Origin: Punica granatum
Lineage: Eukaryota > Streptophyta > Magnoliopsida > Myrtales > Lythraceae
Direction of reading: 5' to 3'
DNA: 64,000 nt
NCBI RefSeq assembly: GCF_007655135.1
Contig: NC_045132.1
Coordinates: 18,552,534 to 18,616,533 of the forward strand
Part shown: one piece after another, positions 45,637 through 55,689 of the stretch
Numbering within the stretch: the first letter of the stretch is position 1
How the letters are laid out: each line of letters starts with the position of its first letter
Notes under the pieces: generated by a model
Seen by the model: the letters and a program-made list of their open reading frames with translations, nothing else
What the model was told of the DNA's origin: nothing
The model's database searches: none
Position numbers and translations under genes: made by a program

Positions 45637-46698
45637 AAGTTAAATGCACTTAACCCCCGACCTATAAGGTGAATTAGGGTATACCCCTGACCTTTAAATT
45701 TTTGCAGAGTGCCTCTCGATCTTACCGGAAGTAAGCAACATGCCACCTCGATTAAATTCGGTTTAAAAGAGGATTCATGCCACTCACATGTCAAATTAAA
45801 TTAAAAAGGATAAAATTGTCCATATATTTCTTAATTACCTGCAAAAACAAAAAAAAACAAAAGAACGAAACAAAAGGAACAGAAGAGAACAGTGGAACGT
45901 ATCCATCTTCTAGGCGACCCTATCTCCCTGACCTCAGGAGCAGGCTAGTCCCCTTGACCCTATTTCCCCTAAAAGTTGCAGCGATTCTCCCTGTGCGATC
46001 AGATTACGGCGCAGAGACCAAACCCCTGCCCTTGCAACTCCATCATCGACAATTCGCCTCGACCATGATGACCCCTCTACTCGACCAGACTCCGATATAC
46101 ACCAACCAACCTGCAAGCCCATCTCCCCAAGTGGCCACAACGACCATCTTCCTACGCCTCCAGACTCCAATTCAAGTGGGTGCCCCATTTCGCTTTTGAA
46201 TTTGCCACCTTTTCCCACTTTGTTCTGCAGTTTGATGCAATTGTTACGCAATTCAATGTCAAATTGTGGCTATAATTGTCCTGCTTGGTTGGGTTGGTGT
46301 TGATTTTGCTTATCAATTTCCCAATGACGGGCATCGGGGCTGCGTTCTTACATTGGTGAATTGAAGTTTAAATTGGTCGCCGAGAAATCACGGAGTCTAC
46401 GCAGTGGTGTTGGTGGTCAGGGCAGAGCTGCAGACAATAGGGGATGACGAACGATCATAGGTGCCTAATTTTGTAAAAATTCAATTTTTGATTAATTATT
46501 CCCTATGACAATTTTGCCCTCTTCAAATTAATATGTAATCTGTGTGTGACTTGTTTTGGCCGGAAGTTTGACCTAAATTTGATACGGGAGTCACATCACT
46601 TAATTTTGGATAAGGTGAGGGAGCACTTTGCCAATTTCATAGGTAGGGGGCAAACCTAATTTCACTTCATAAGTCAGGAGGTAAAGTGCATTTAATCC
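45637..46698. mobile_element. MULE-like element in unit D, 1062 bp
   Basis: The ends are inverted repeats: TTAAATGCACTTAACCCCC at the left, AAAGTGCATTTAATCC at the right, with similarity continuing inward for about 50 bp. A perfect 9-bp duplication TAACAATTA lies at 45628-45636 and 46699-46707. Unit A has the uninterrupted single copy at 8299-8307. The core (45880-46450) is less AT-rich and has open frames on both strands (45777-46199 plus, 45934-46251 minus), perhaps captured host sequence. Neither frame is recognisable and there is no transposase. Confidence 0.82.
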
Positions 46699-46859
46699 TA
46701 ACAATTATATCACATTATCTTTTTTTTTTGTTGCAAAGGAAGCTCACATAGTTATGGGAATGGGGTTAAAGAATCAAAGGTGCACAGATCAAGTCCTACT
46801 AGCTAAGAACAAACCCAAGATCTCGATATCTAGAGTTGGTAACTTGTGTCATTGCATTG

Positions 46860-48078
46860 ATACCTCTTCTTCAAAATTATATCACATTTAAGAAATAATA
46901 AAATGAAAAGTTTATATGGATGTTAGGTGAGTGGGTGTACCACTACGCCGCATTTCCTTTCTCAAATTTTGTCGTGTTTAACTTCACAAAAGAACGCCAA
47001 GAGGGAGGAGGGATAACGGTAGAGATTTATTGTAGCTAAATTGCAGCATCTTACCATTTTTTTTCTGGGTCAAGGGCGACCTAAGAAAAATGGTGGCTTA
47101 AAGCAAAATACTTATATGAGGCCTTCATAAAACTTACATTTTCATTTCACAGTGAAAAAATAATAAAATTAATATAAAGTTTTTAGTTTAAATTTATTTT
47201 TCAACTTTGACTTGCATGCAAATTAATAATTAAAATTTTACAATAAATCCCTCCCAGTATTTATTTCAATGATTTTTCAATAATTTTTTCTTACTTTGCT
47301 ACTTGCATCAAGAGTAAAAATTAGTAGAAATTGAAAACGCAGAAAGTTCAAGTCAAAGAGTTAGACAAAGAGAAAAGTCGACGAGTTATTCGATTAAAAA
47401 ATTGAATGTTAGGAGAACAAGATTAATTTGATTCAACATTATACTGAATGAACAACTTTGGACATATAAAAAAGAACACTTAATCATACTAATAATTAAT
47501 CTAAAAATTCTTCTAATTTAAATTCTCACTCACAATGGCATGAATTATAATTTACACAAATATCAAAGAGCTATTTAATACATGTGAGTGTTAGTGAGAT
47601 TATTAGGTATAATATTTAGGAGGATTTATCATTTTTGTTGAACTTATGGATGGTTGATGGATAAAAGAATTAGAGATTGTGAAAAAAGTGAACAAAAAAT
47701 TGATGGTTGATTGCGAAAATTAAGAATTATTATATATAAATATACACATATATTGGCTGACAATCTGCAACTAATTATGTTACAATAGGCCAATTAATTC
47801 AAATGAGGAAAAATAGATTGATTAGGAGTTGTTTTGACAATTAAATTTATTAGAGACTAGGCAAATTATGTTAGGAGACCTTAATCTATTTTGGAAACGA
47901 GTAAATTTATCAGAAATTAGGCAAGGCAAATTAATGTTAGGGGTTTTAATCTATTATGGAAACAAGTAAATTTCTTTCAAATTAGGCAAGGCAAATTCAT
48001 GTTAGGGGACCTTAATCTGTGATGGAGATACTGCAATTGCTTTATTCGCCACCCCATAGGCCCGCCCTGAGTGTCATA
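46860..48078. other. AT-rich spacer beyond unit D insertion
   Basis: No gene or element recognised. A short ~55-bp phrase around AAATTTATCAGAAATTAGGCAAGGCAAATT is present about three times at 47840-48010 as a degenerate tandem repeat. Confidence 0.4.
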
Positions 48079-48079
48079 T

Positions 48080-48103
48080 ATATGTGTGTGTGTGTGTGTG
48101 TGT
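48080..48103. repeat. (TG)n microsatellite
   Basis: About eleven uninterrupted TG dinucleotides between duplicon sequences. Confidence 0.85.
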
Positions 48104-48414
48104 ATTTTTCTGCAATAATGACATTAAGGGATGTAATTACAGCAAGCGTGCAGTTCATCCACAATCGTTCTCCATATCGCTGCAAATCTAAGCCAACCCA
48201 TCTCTCTATCTATCTATGCATATAGTAAAATTGACTTGCAAGCATTAAATGCATTTCAACTAATGCAAGTGAAAATTATAAAAAGAAAGTAAATACTAAA
48301 ATTATAAACGTATTATAATTTGAAAATAATGAAATATAATACTATCTTTAAAATTATAAAAATAATATAATTTGAAAATAATGAAATATTAATAAGAGGA
48401 TGCACTATCTTTTT

Positions 48415-48737
48415 AATCAAAATTAAGCAATAAATAACAATTAGAATTATGGAGAAAACATATAATATTAGAAAATGAAATCTATGAAAAATAGCAAATA
48501 GACTCTTCAGTGATGGAAATTCCCGTTTGTTTCGTAAGAATTTGATTTTAACTTTAACTTTAACTCAACACACTACACAACAAAAACACACGTTTCCCAA
48601 GTCAAATTTATAATCACATCTCATTTGTCCTTTTCCACAATCAAAATCAAAATCAAAATCAAAGTAATTTTAACTCCGAATCCAAACGGCCCCTAAAATT
48701 TTTTACCAAAATTAAGCAATAATAAACAATTAGAATT
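48415..48737. mobile_element. Probable MITE inside a locally duplicated AT-rich segment
   Basis: About 48520-48705 has inverted ends CCCGTTTGTTTCGTAAG and GAATCCAAACGGCCCC and internal TTTAACTTTAAC and AATCAAAATCAA runs. The AT-rich sequence around AATTAAGCAATAA..ACAATTAGAATTATGGA occurs on both sides (about 48420 and 48711). That is longer than a normal target duplication, so a local duplication accompanied or preceded the insertion. Confidence 0.45.
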
Positions 48738-49206
48738 ATGGAAATTAATAATCTTACCAAGAAAACATATCTAATATCAGAAAATGAAATCTATGAAAAA
48801 AATGCAATAAACACTTTAATTACAATGGAACGATGTTTTTTTTCTATACACAAATTTGACGATAATGTTACACAAATTTGGATGAAGGATGTTCAGCTGG
48901 GTGGACAACGACAATCAAGAAGTGCTTCGAAAGGAGTAGCACATGCGGTCTTGAAATTGCAAGGAACGAGGAAGTCAAGGTCTAGCAAGGGGTGTAAGTC
49001 CCCTAAAGTACTCGTATGATCTTAGCTTCTTGGAATGTTAGAGAGCTAAATGACCCTCATAAACAGAAAATGGTTTATAAATTTGTACAGGATTATGATC
49101 AAGGGATTTTTACAATCATTGAAACGCAGGTTAAGGAGATGAATTGTAAAAGAATAGTTCATAAATGAAAGGGCTAGTATTTAGTTGAAAATTATCAGTT
49201 TGCTAG
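48738..49206 (+). pseudogene. L1-like LINE fragment: end of ORF1 and start of ORF2
   Basis: The frame 48738-49019 looks like the C-terminal part of a LINE ORF1, with a basic Ser/Arg/Lys-rich end. Its TGA overlaps the ATG of the next frame as ATGA (49016-49019), a start/stop overlap known from non-LTR elements. The second frame begins MILASWNVRELND, matching the SWNVRGLN opening of the plant L1 endonuclease domain, and continues to IFTIIETQVKEMN. It stops at a TGA near 49167 after about 50 codons. The Tat element inserts at 49207, and any remainder of the LINE would lie beyond 64000. Confidence 0.7.
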
Positions 49207-51344
49207 TGTGCGCACCCGAATTTCATCTCGTCGGGGCACGCGTGCGCGCGCCTATGCAACGCGGCTTGGGGGTGTCCACCTTCCCGGGGACGCGCGACGG
49301 ACGCACGTGAGAAGGAGTCGCCACTTGCCATTTTACGACTCGAAAGTCGAGGGCCGGCAAGTTACCCGGGTCTAGGGGTACGGGGTATACCTAATTGTTA
49401 AGGCATATGGTCTGCGAAACCTGAGGTTCCGAATTCGGGGGTTCTGTTACATGCGAGCCTATATCTCGCATGCCCTATCGGTACTCTAGCTTGTCTAGGC
49501 TTGCCATTTTAATTTAATTACCGCTTAATTAGGTTCCGCTCATCTTACGCGTTTTGACACCGTAAATTCGAAGGAACACTCCGACCGTCCACTCTCCGAC
49601 CAGGATTCTTACATGAATAAATGTACAACATAAATCCTTACATTGTCCTCTCAAATAAATAAAATACAAATTACAGCAACTGAATCCCGGTCGAATCGCG
49701 TTCGGTTATTATTCCACTCGTGCTCACCGTGTGGTTTGAAAAGACCGGAATTGAAATTAAGATGCACTCAGTGTTAGGGGGGGTAGACCCCGTGATCTAC
49801 GGTGGGGCGTTGGATCCCCTATGGGTCGCATCCTAAAGGATCGGGCTCGATCCGCATAACAAACAAGTGCAAGAATGTTAACAAGCGGACATAAATAAAC
49901 AATGGGATCTTGTTATTGCCGAATTTACGTGAATTAACCAATTATTAACCGGGGTATCTTGGCATACAAATCCTACCCTAAAACAAACAAAGTAGGTACA
50001 AGGTGTGAATCGATCAAGGAACGCCTCGGGAAGGTATTTCGCATTTGGCATTATTTTATGAGGACCTGACGTACGTGACGTCTGTTGTCAAGCCTTGTGT
50101 TTGTGGGTTATTTTTAGGGTTGTTCTATGTTGTGACACTACGGTTGTTACAGGTTATTACCAAACATTGATTCCGCCTGTACATCCTAAAACCTAGTGCC
50201 TATCCCACTATTGCCCATTTTGTCTTAGCCGAGTATACAATTAATTCGGTATTTGTATTTTGAGCTAATCCACCCGAACTAACTACCCGAGACTATGCTA
50301 GAATAACAAAAACTCATCGGTCGGATAGGGCGGGCTATGCAGATGAACCTGCGCCTAGATAGGTAGCCCATCCCTACCCTGATACCGCATGTTTCTCTTA
50401 TTCTAACCCTAGGGGGTGTCGCTAGGTTGCAAATAGACGATTTTGCCCTCGAGATAAAAATTGTTTTCGGGAAAGAGAGATTACGCGGTGCGGGCCACCT
50501 CGGCCTGTGACTGGCGCTAACCGATCCCCTGGACCTTCCAGGGTTGTCAAGAACCCTAAAAGAGCCAAAAGATCGGTTAATCTATCCGGAAGTGATCTAA
50601 GAAGAACTTCCACGTCCAGACCTGAGTTTCCTGAAATCAGGTGAGGCCTCGAGTCAAGACGCGCAAGTCCTTCCTAGACATCCATGTCACATCGAACTAC
50701 GTGTCTCGAGTTTTATAAAATTTGCAAGTTTTGAGAAGGGCACCAACGCATGTTTGCAACCTATCGACGAGTGTTACCGGTTTATTACCAATTCGTACAA
50801 AATTATTAGGGCCAAGTGAATTAATTAATCGTGTGAACGTCCAATTACCCCGTTAGTGAAATTATTGATTAAATTAATTAATGTTTTGCCAAATGCTCTA
50901 AATATTCGGGTTTCGGACCGTCGAGCCGATCATTGATGGACCGTCCGATGCGAATCCTAATTCCCGATCGCCTTAGGATTTAAAAATTAATTTTAAGTCG
51001 AGTTTGCATGATTAACCCGATTCATGAGAGGTTTCGATTTAAACGATAAAGCATTTTAAGCACAGATCAAGAGCATATCACCACATCAAGCACGGCGAAA
51101 ATACAAATTTACATAATCGGTGCCGCCATGATCATGATAAACACATACAAACATACACGCAAACACGATATCAACGAAATCGATAAAACGGCACCGATTC
51201 ATGGAAAGCGGAAAATCATGCAAAGCACACACGTTGTCATGCCGTATACATATAATTACAAGAATAAAATATTTAAACATGGCGCACGCGCTGTCGGTCG
51301 GTGATCCAAGTAGGAAAGGGCCGGATGTCTTTGGAAAATGTTCA

Positions 51345-51610
51345 GGACTGATTTGAAAATTCCGAAAAGTTAAGGGACTGATTTGCAAATTCCAAAAAGC
51401 TCAGGGACTGATGTGAAAATTCGAAAAGTTCAGGGACTAATGTGAAAATTCCGAAAAATTCAGGGACTGATTTGAAAATTGCAAAAAGTTTAGGGACTGA
51501 TTTAAAAATTCCCGAAAGGTTCAGGACTGATCTGGAGATTCCGGAAAGTTCAGGGACTGATTTAAAATTTTCGAAAAGTTCAGGGACTGATTCGAAGATA
51601 TTAAAATGAC
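51345..51610. repeat. 30-bp tandem repeat inside the 3' LTR
   Basis: About nine copies of a unit like TCAGGGACTGATTTGAAAAT followed by TCCGAAAAGT. Because 30 is a multiple of three and the unit lacks stops, the minus strand gives periodic open frames with a ten-residue SVPELFxxFK-like repeat, which I do not regard as coding. Confidence 0.8.
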
Positions 51611-52587
51611 CGGGACTTGAACCGAAATAATTCAAAATTCAGGGCTGATCTGAAAAAGGCGAAAATGACCCCGGGACTAAATTGAAACAACTTGAAAAGT
51701 TCCTTGGAGTGCTTGAAAAATTCGAAAAATTCCAGGACTGAATGGGAAATGGTACAAATGACTGGGACTTGGCTGAAAGGAATTTTAAAATTTGGGACAG
51801 ATCTAGAAAAATAAAAATGCGTCCTCTGGACTGAAATGAGACAAAATGAAAAGTTCGTAAAATCGAGTTCGCAACAAATCCGATCACCCACACGACCCAA
51901 TAACGCTCATTTCACATCATATTCGTCCAAGCAAGCATTAATATTCAGAATCGGAGCCCTAAACATGCCACTAAGTCGGAGATTTACCTAGTTCGGGAAA
52001 TTGAGGGGTGATTCTGTAAATAAAAAAAATAAAAAAATTAAGAATTCGCCGGGGAGTTGGGCTGCTGAGGGAGAATTGGGCCGGACTGGGCCCTTGAGAT
52101 TTGGACTGGGTCGATTGGGTTGTTGGGTGCTGGACTGGGCCGTCGGTGGGTCGGGCCGTGCCGAACGGGATTGTTGCTGGGCCGGGCTGGACGGCTACCG
52201 CTGGGTCGGACCGAATGGCTGGGCTGCTGGGCGGTTGGGTGGCTACCTGTGCTGGCCCGGAGAGGAGGAGCCGACGGTTAGCAAAAATAATGAAACGAAG
52301 GAGAAGAAGGGAGGCGGTTCGGGGCGGCTCGGGTGGCAGCTCGGGTGAGCTGAGGGCCGAACGGGGAGTTGAGGGAGCCGAGGTGAGGGAAAGCCGGAGA
52401 ATGTGCGGAGGGAGGCGTGAGAACCGGGATCCGAATTGCGGGGGTTCGAGATCGGGAGCTGCGAGCGTCCGGACCGAACGGGCTCCGGGTTTCCGCGAAA
52501 AATCGAGCTGCGGGCCGTGAGCTATGGGAGACCGCGTGTGAGTTGAGGGATTTTTTTCGTGACCTCCCGGCCTAACTGTGAGCTGCC

Positions 52588-52636
52588 GAGAGAGAGAGAG
52601 AGAGTGAGCGAGCGAGCCGAGGTACGGGTTTTAAAC

Positions 52637-52685
<49 letters not shown>

Positions 52686-52687
52686 TG
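52588..52687. repeat. (GA)n microsatellite in the LTR
   Basis: Two GA-rich blocks (52588-52604 and 52638-52687) separated by a short GC-rich spacer. The solo LTR at 10619-14922 has an (AAAAG)n run instead in the comparable purine-rich zone. Confidence 0.8.
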
Positions 52688-53432
52688 AGCGAGCCCAGTC
52701 GAGCTGTGGGGAGGGGTCGTTCGCTGAGGGGCGACCGAGCTGCGGGATCCCGAGCCGGGTGAGGAGAGGGAGCCGGTTTGGTAGTTTCCGTGCGAGCCGG
52801 AGTTAACGTGTGCAGAGGAAAACGTTGGAGTGTGCAGAGGAATTGGCGTGTGGCAGGCCTCTGACGCCGCGCGGTCACGGGCTCGGGTTCGTCGCCGTCC
52901 AGGAGCGGAAGGAGAAAAGGAAAAAGAAAGAAAAGAAAAAGAAAAGAAAGGAAAGAAGAACAAGGAAGAAGAAGAACAGGAGGAAGAATGATGAGAAGTC
53001 AGGCAACGGTCAGAAGTCGTCTGACTTCTGACCGGCTCTGACTTTTGACTTTTTTTTTTTTTTTTTTCGAATTTCAAGATCGACGGGCGTACAGATTTAA
53101 AATCTCGTCTTCTTGATCGGACGTCGGAAAATAATTCGAGACCACCATCACGCTCCGAAAAATTTGATGATCGATATTATGCGATGAAAATATTTTCAAT
53201 CTCGAATTTTGTCTCGAATTTTAAAAATTGACGTCGATGTACGCGAAATTCAAAAACGTCCCCAAATAGTATTATTTTTTGAAAAATTATAAAATTGGTG
53301 TTAAATCAAGAAAATATCATTTTCAAAAAGTCGTGAATACTCAAGTAGTTAATTGGAAATACATCCCTCACGGGTGGCAAAAACGACGATTCTGCCCCTC
53401 TGAAGCCGGTGGACCAAAATTGGGTGCTGACA

Positions 53433-53446
53433 GCTTGCCCCTCTTT
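53433..53446 (-). promoter_or_regulatory. Polypurine tract (plus-strand primer site)
   Basis: AAAGAGGGGCAAGC on the minus strand abuts the LTR start TGTCAGCACC. Its position and purine content fit the primer for second-strand synthesis and fix the element's orientation. Confidence 0.85.
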
Positions 53447-53611
53447 GGTTGCGTGCTCGGATAGAGGATGCAGCCAAAGATAATGAGAAGCACCCGTTCG
53501 GTCTTGACGACCACCTAGCCATTCTCTCAGAAGCAACGGACCTGTTTGTGGGAGGAAAAAGACAAAGGAGTCATGGCAAGCAAATGCAGGGCTAAAGTTT
53601 GTAAAGCAATA

Positions 53612-54553
53612 AATGGGAACACGAAGTCCTAAAAGCGATAAAGGTTGACACGAAGTCCGGAAAGAAATAAAAGTGAACAAGAATTTTAAAAAGCAGTAAA
53701 GGTGGACACGAAGTCTTGGACGCGGAGTCCGAAAAGCAGTAAAGATGGACACGGAGTCCTGGACGCGGAGTCCGAAAAGCAGTAAAGATGGACACGGAGT
53801 CCTGGACGCGGAGTCCGAAAAGCGGTAAAGGCGGACACGGAGTCCTGGACACGGAGTCCGAAAAGCTGTAAAGATGGACACGGAGTCCTGGACGCGGAGT
53901 CCGAAGAGCTATAAAGATGGACGCAGAGTCCTGGACGCAGAGTCCGAAAAACAGTAAAGATGGACACGGAGTCCCGAAAAACAATAAAGATGGACACGGA
54001 GTCCTGGACGCGGAGTCCGAAAGCAGTAAAGATGGACACGGAGTCCTGGACGCGGAGTCCGAAAAGCAGTAAAGATGGACGCGGAGTCCGAAAAGCAGTA
54101 AAGATGGACGCGGAGTCCGAAAAGCAGTAAAGATGGACACGGAGTCCTGGACGCGGAGTCCGAAAAGCAGTAAAGATGGACACGGAGTCCTGGACGCGGA
54201 GTCCGAAAAGCAGTAAAAATGGACACGGAGTCCTGGACGCGGAGTCCGAAAAGCAGTAAAGATGGACACGGAGTCCTGGACGCGGAGTCCGAAAAGCAGT
54301 AAAGATGGACATGGAGTCCGAAAAGCAGTAAAAATGGACACGAAGTCCTGGACGCGGAGTCCGAAAAGCAGTAAAGATGGACACGGAGTCCTGGACGCGG
54401 AGTCCGAAAAGCAGTAAAGATGGACACGGAGTCCTGGACGCGGAGTCCGGAAGGCAATAAAGATGGACACGGAGTCCTGGACGCGGAGTCCGAAAAGCAG
54501 TAAAGATGGACACGGAGTCCTGGACGCGGAGTCCGAAAAGCGGTAAAGATGGA
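53612..54553. repeat. Satellite-like 43/29-bp tandem array in the 3' untranslated region
   Basis: About 20 units. The 29-bp core carries GGACGCGGAGTCCG plus an AAAAGCAGTAAAGAT spacer. The common 43-bp form has two 14-bp modules (GGACACGGAGTCCT then GGACGCGGAGTCCG). Single-module 29-bp forms occur near 53962, 54076, 54105 and 54307. Units are highly uniform except at the left edge (53612-53690), where they decay. Open frames of up to 308 codons on the minus strand arise from the repeat and are not genes. Confidence 0.9.
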
Positions 54554-55217
54554 ATGTAGAAGCAATGACTAATGTTGGGGGACGACGCAGGGCGCCGGAG
54601 GGCGAAGGCCATGATCCGTTGGATTCGAGCTCATATTGTGCTTATGACGGTGCCGTGGCAAGCGTTGTTCGTCGCTTGTCGCAGGATTGGGCGTTGTGTG
54701 TCTCCTTGAGGGTCATCCGCTCGGATTGGGATTTCGTCTTGTCGCATAAGGCAGACATGAGTCCGTCAGGAAGAGACACCTTTCAGGATCCGAATGCTCA
54801 CACCTGCACACAAGGAATTGCGGCTAACGGTCGTTGTCAGTCACGCAATACCGCTGGAATTACGATGTGCAAAGGAAATCTATGTAGCGATGCTTCGGGG
54901 ATTTGGACACAGTGGCCATTTGAGGGGCGGCTGTGTCCCCGAATGTGACATGTACTTGACTAAAAGAAAGGCTTTTTTTTTTTTTTTACAAGGAGGGGCA
55001 TGGCCCGCAGAGTTTTGAGTAAAGGTAAAGGGAGGGATCTTTAGGATCCTCCAAATTAAGGATACGACGATTCGACCCCATTTCGAGGCATGTCTCGAGC
55101 CTGGAGAGTCGAAGAGAGTTTGCTTGCGTCGAGGACTGCCGAACCACTACTAGCTGTAGCTTCACGCGAAGTGCCGCTGTTCTTTCGTGGTCAAGCCGAC
55201 AATTGCCCCTAATTTTT
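54554..55217 (-). other. Element 3' untranslated region between hairpin array and satellite
   Basis: Single-copy in the window. A plus-strand frame at 54565-54948 has no family support. A poly(T) run at 54974-54986 and a GC-rich stretch follow. I see no gene. Confidence 0.5.
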
Positions 55218-55492
55218 GCCTAGGCCGTAGATGAGTAACGACCTAGCGGGGTATTTTATTTGACTTTTCTCACATGAGTGCTCACCTTTTGCTACGATCG
55301 CCCCTGTCCGGGTCTGATCGCACCTCTCGGTTCCTCTAATTTTTGCCTAGACCGCCCTTTGCGGGTTTTCGGCCTAGCGAGAAATTGATTTGCGCTCTCC
55401 TTTTGCCACGACTCCCCTTTGCGGGATTTTAAGTCGTGCCCCTCGTTCCCTAACTTTTGCCTAGGCCGCCTCAAGGAGGTTTTCGACCTAGC
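55218..55492 (-). repeat. Array of five hairpin-forming units downstream of pol
   Basis: Five units spaced about 54-73 bp each have a left arm, an inner C-rich/G-rich pair and a right arm. Arm pairs are GCCTAGGCCG/CGACCTAGC (55218/55239), TACGATC/GATCGCA (55293/55316), GCCTAGACCG/CGGCCTAGC (55345/55370), CCACGACT/AGTCGTG (55406/55432) and GCCTAGGCCG/CGACCTAGC (55459/55484). Arm sequence changes between units while pairing is kept, which suggests RNA or DNA structure. Confidence 0.6.
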
Positions 55493-55689
55493 GGGAAAAT
55501 TATTATTTTTCTCTCTGAAGTATCCTTAGATGAGAAGAATTGAATGGACAGGACACGTGCGTGATAAATAGAAAATGTGGTGAGGTGAAATGGCACAGAG
55601 CCCAAAGGAAGACAGAGGAAGATAAGGGCCTGGACGGTAGCCTGAAACCTCCGAGAACACAAAGAAACCGCCGGATGACAAAGAGGCCA

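Larger units (their letters stand above)
40940..48215. repeat. MLP segmental duplicon, unit D
   Basis: Colinear with 1-3477 and then 7108-8471, with a MULE-like insertion at 45637-46698. The last recognisable match (48107-48215) is to unit C flank at 33935-34060. It lacks the 3.6-kb block found inside unit A. It contains the only intact MLP gene. Positions 40940-42146 and 44310-45636 are non-coding flank. Confidence 0.8.
49207..53432 (-). repeat. 3' LTR of the Tat/Ogre-type element (4226 bp)
   Basis: On the minus strand it starts TGTCAGCACCC at 53432, directly after the polypurine tract, and ends GGGTGCGCACA at 49207. It contains a 30-bp tandem array (51345-51610), a GA-rich stretch (52588-52687) and a poly(T) run near 53050-53066. 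Long open frames inside it (52001-52520, 52522-53077, 51342-51900) are compositional and match no protein family. Confidence 0.88.

Noticed and set aside
51342..51900. Ten-residue repeat protein (SVPELFxxFK)
   Set aside because: Encoded by the 30-bp LTR repeat; overlapping frames are also open and no start context or homology supports it.
52001..53077. Several 67-148-codon frames on both strands
   Set aside because: GC- and GA-rich LTR sequence; frames on opposite strands overlap and resemble no family.
53612..54553. CRISPR-like array
   Set aside because: Units are contiguous tandem repeats without unique spacers, in a plant retrotransposon 3' untranslated region.
53306..54612. Minus-strand frames of 191-308 codons (repeated TPCPSLLLFGLRV-like peptides)
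   Set aside because: They lie wholly in the 43/29-bp array and are open in three frames at once, which is a by-product of a stop-poor repeat.
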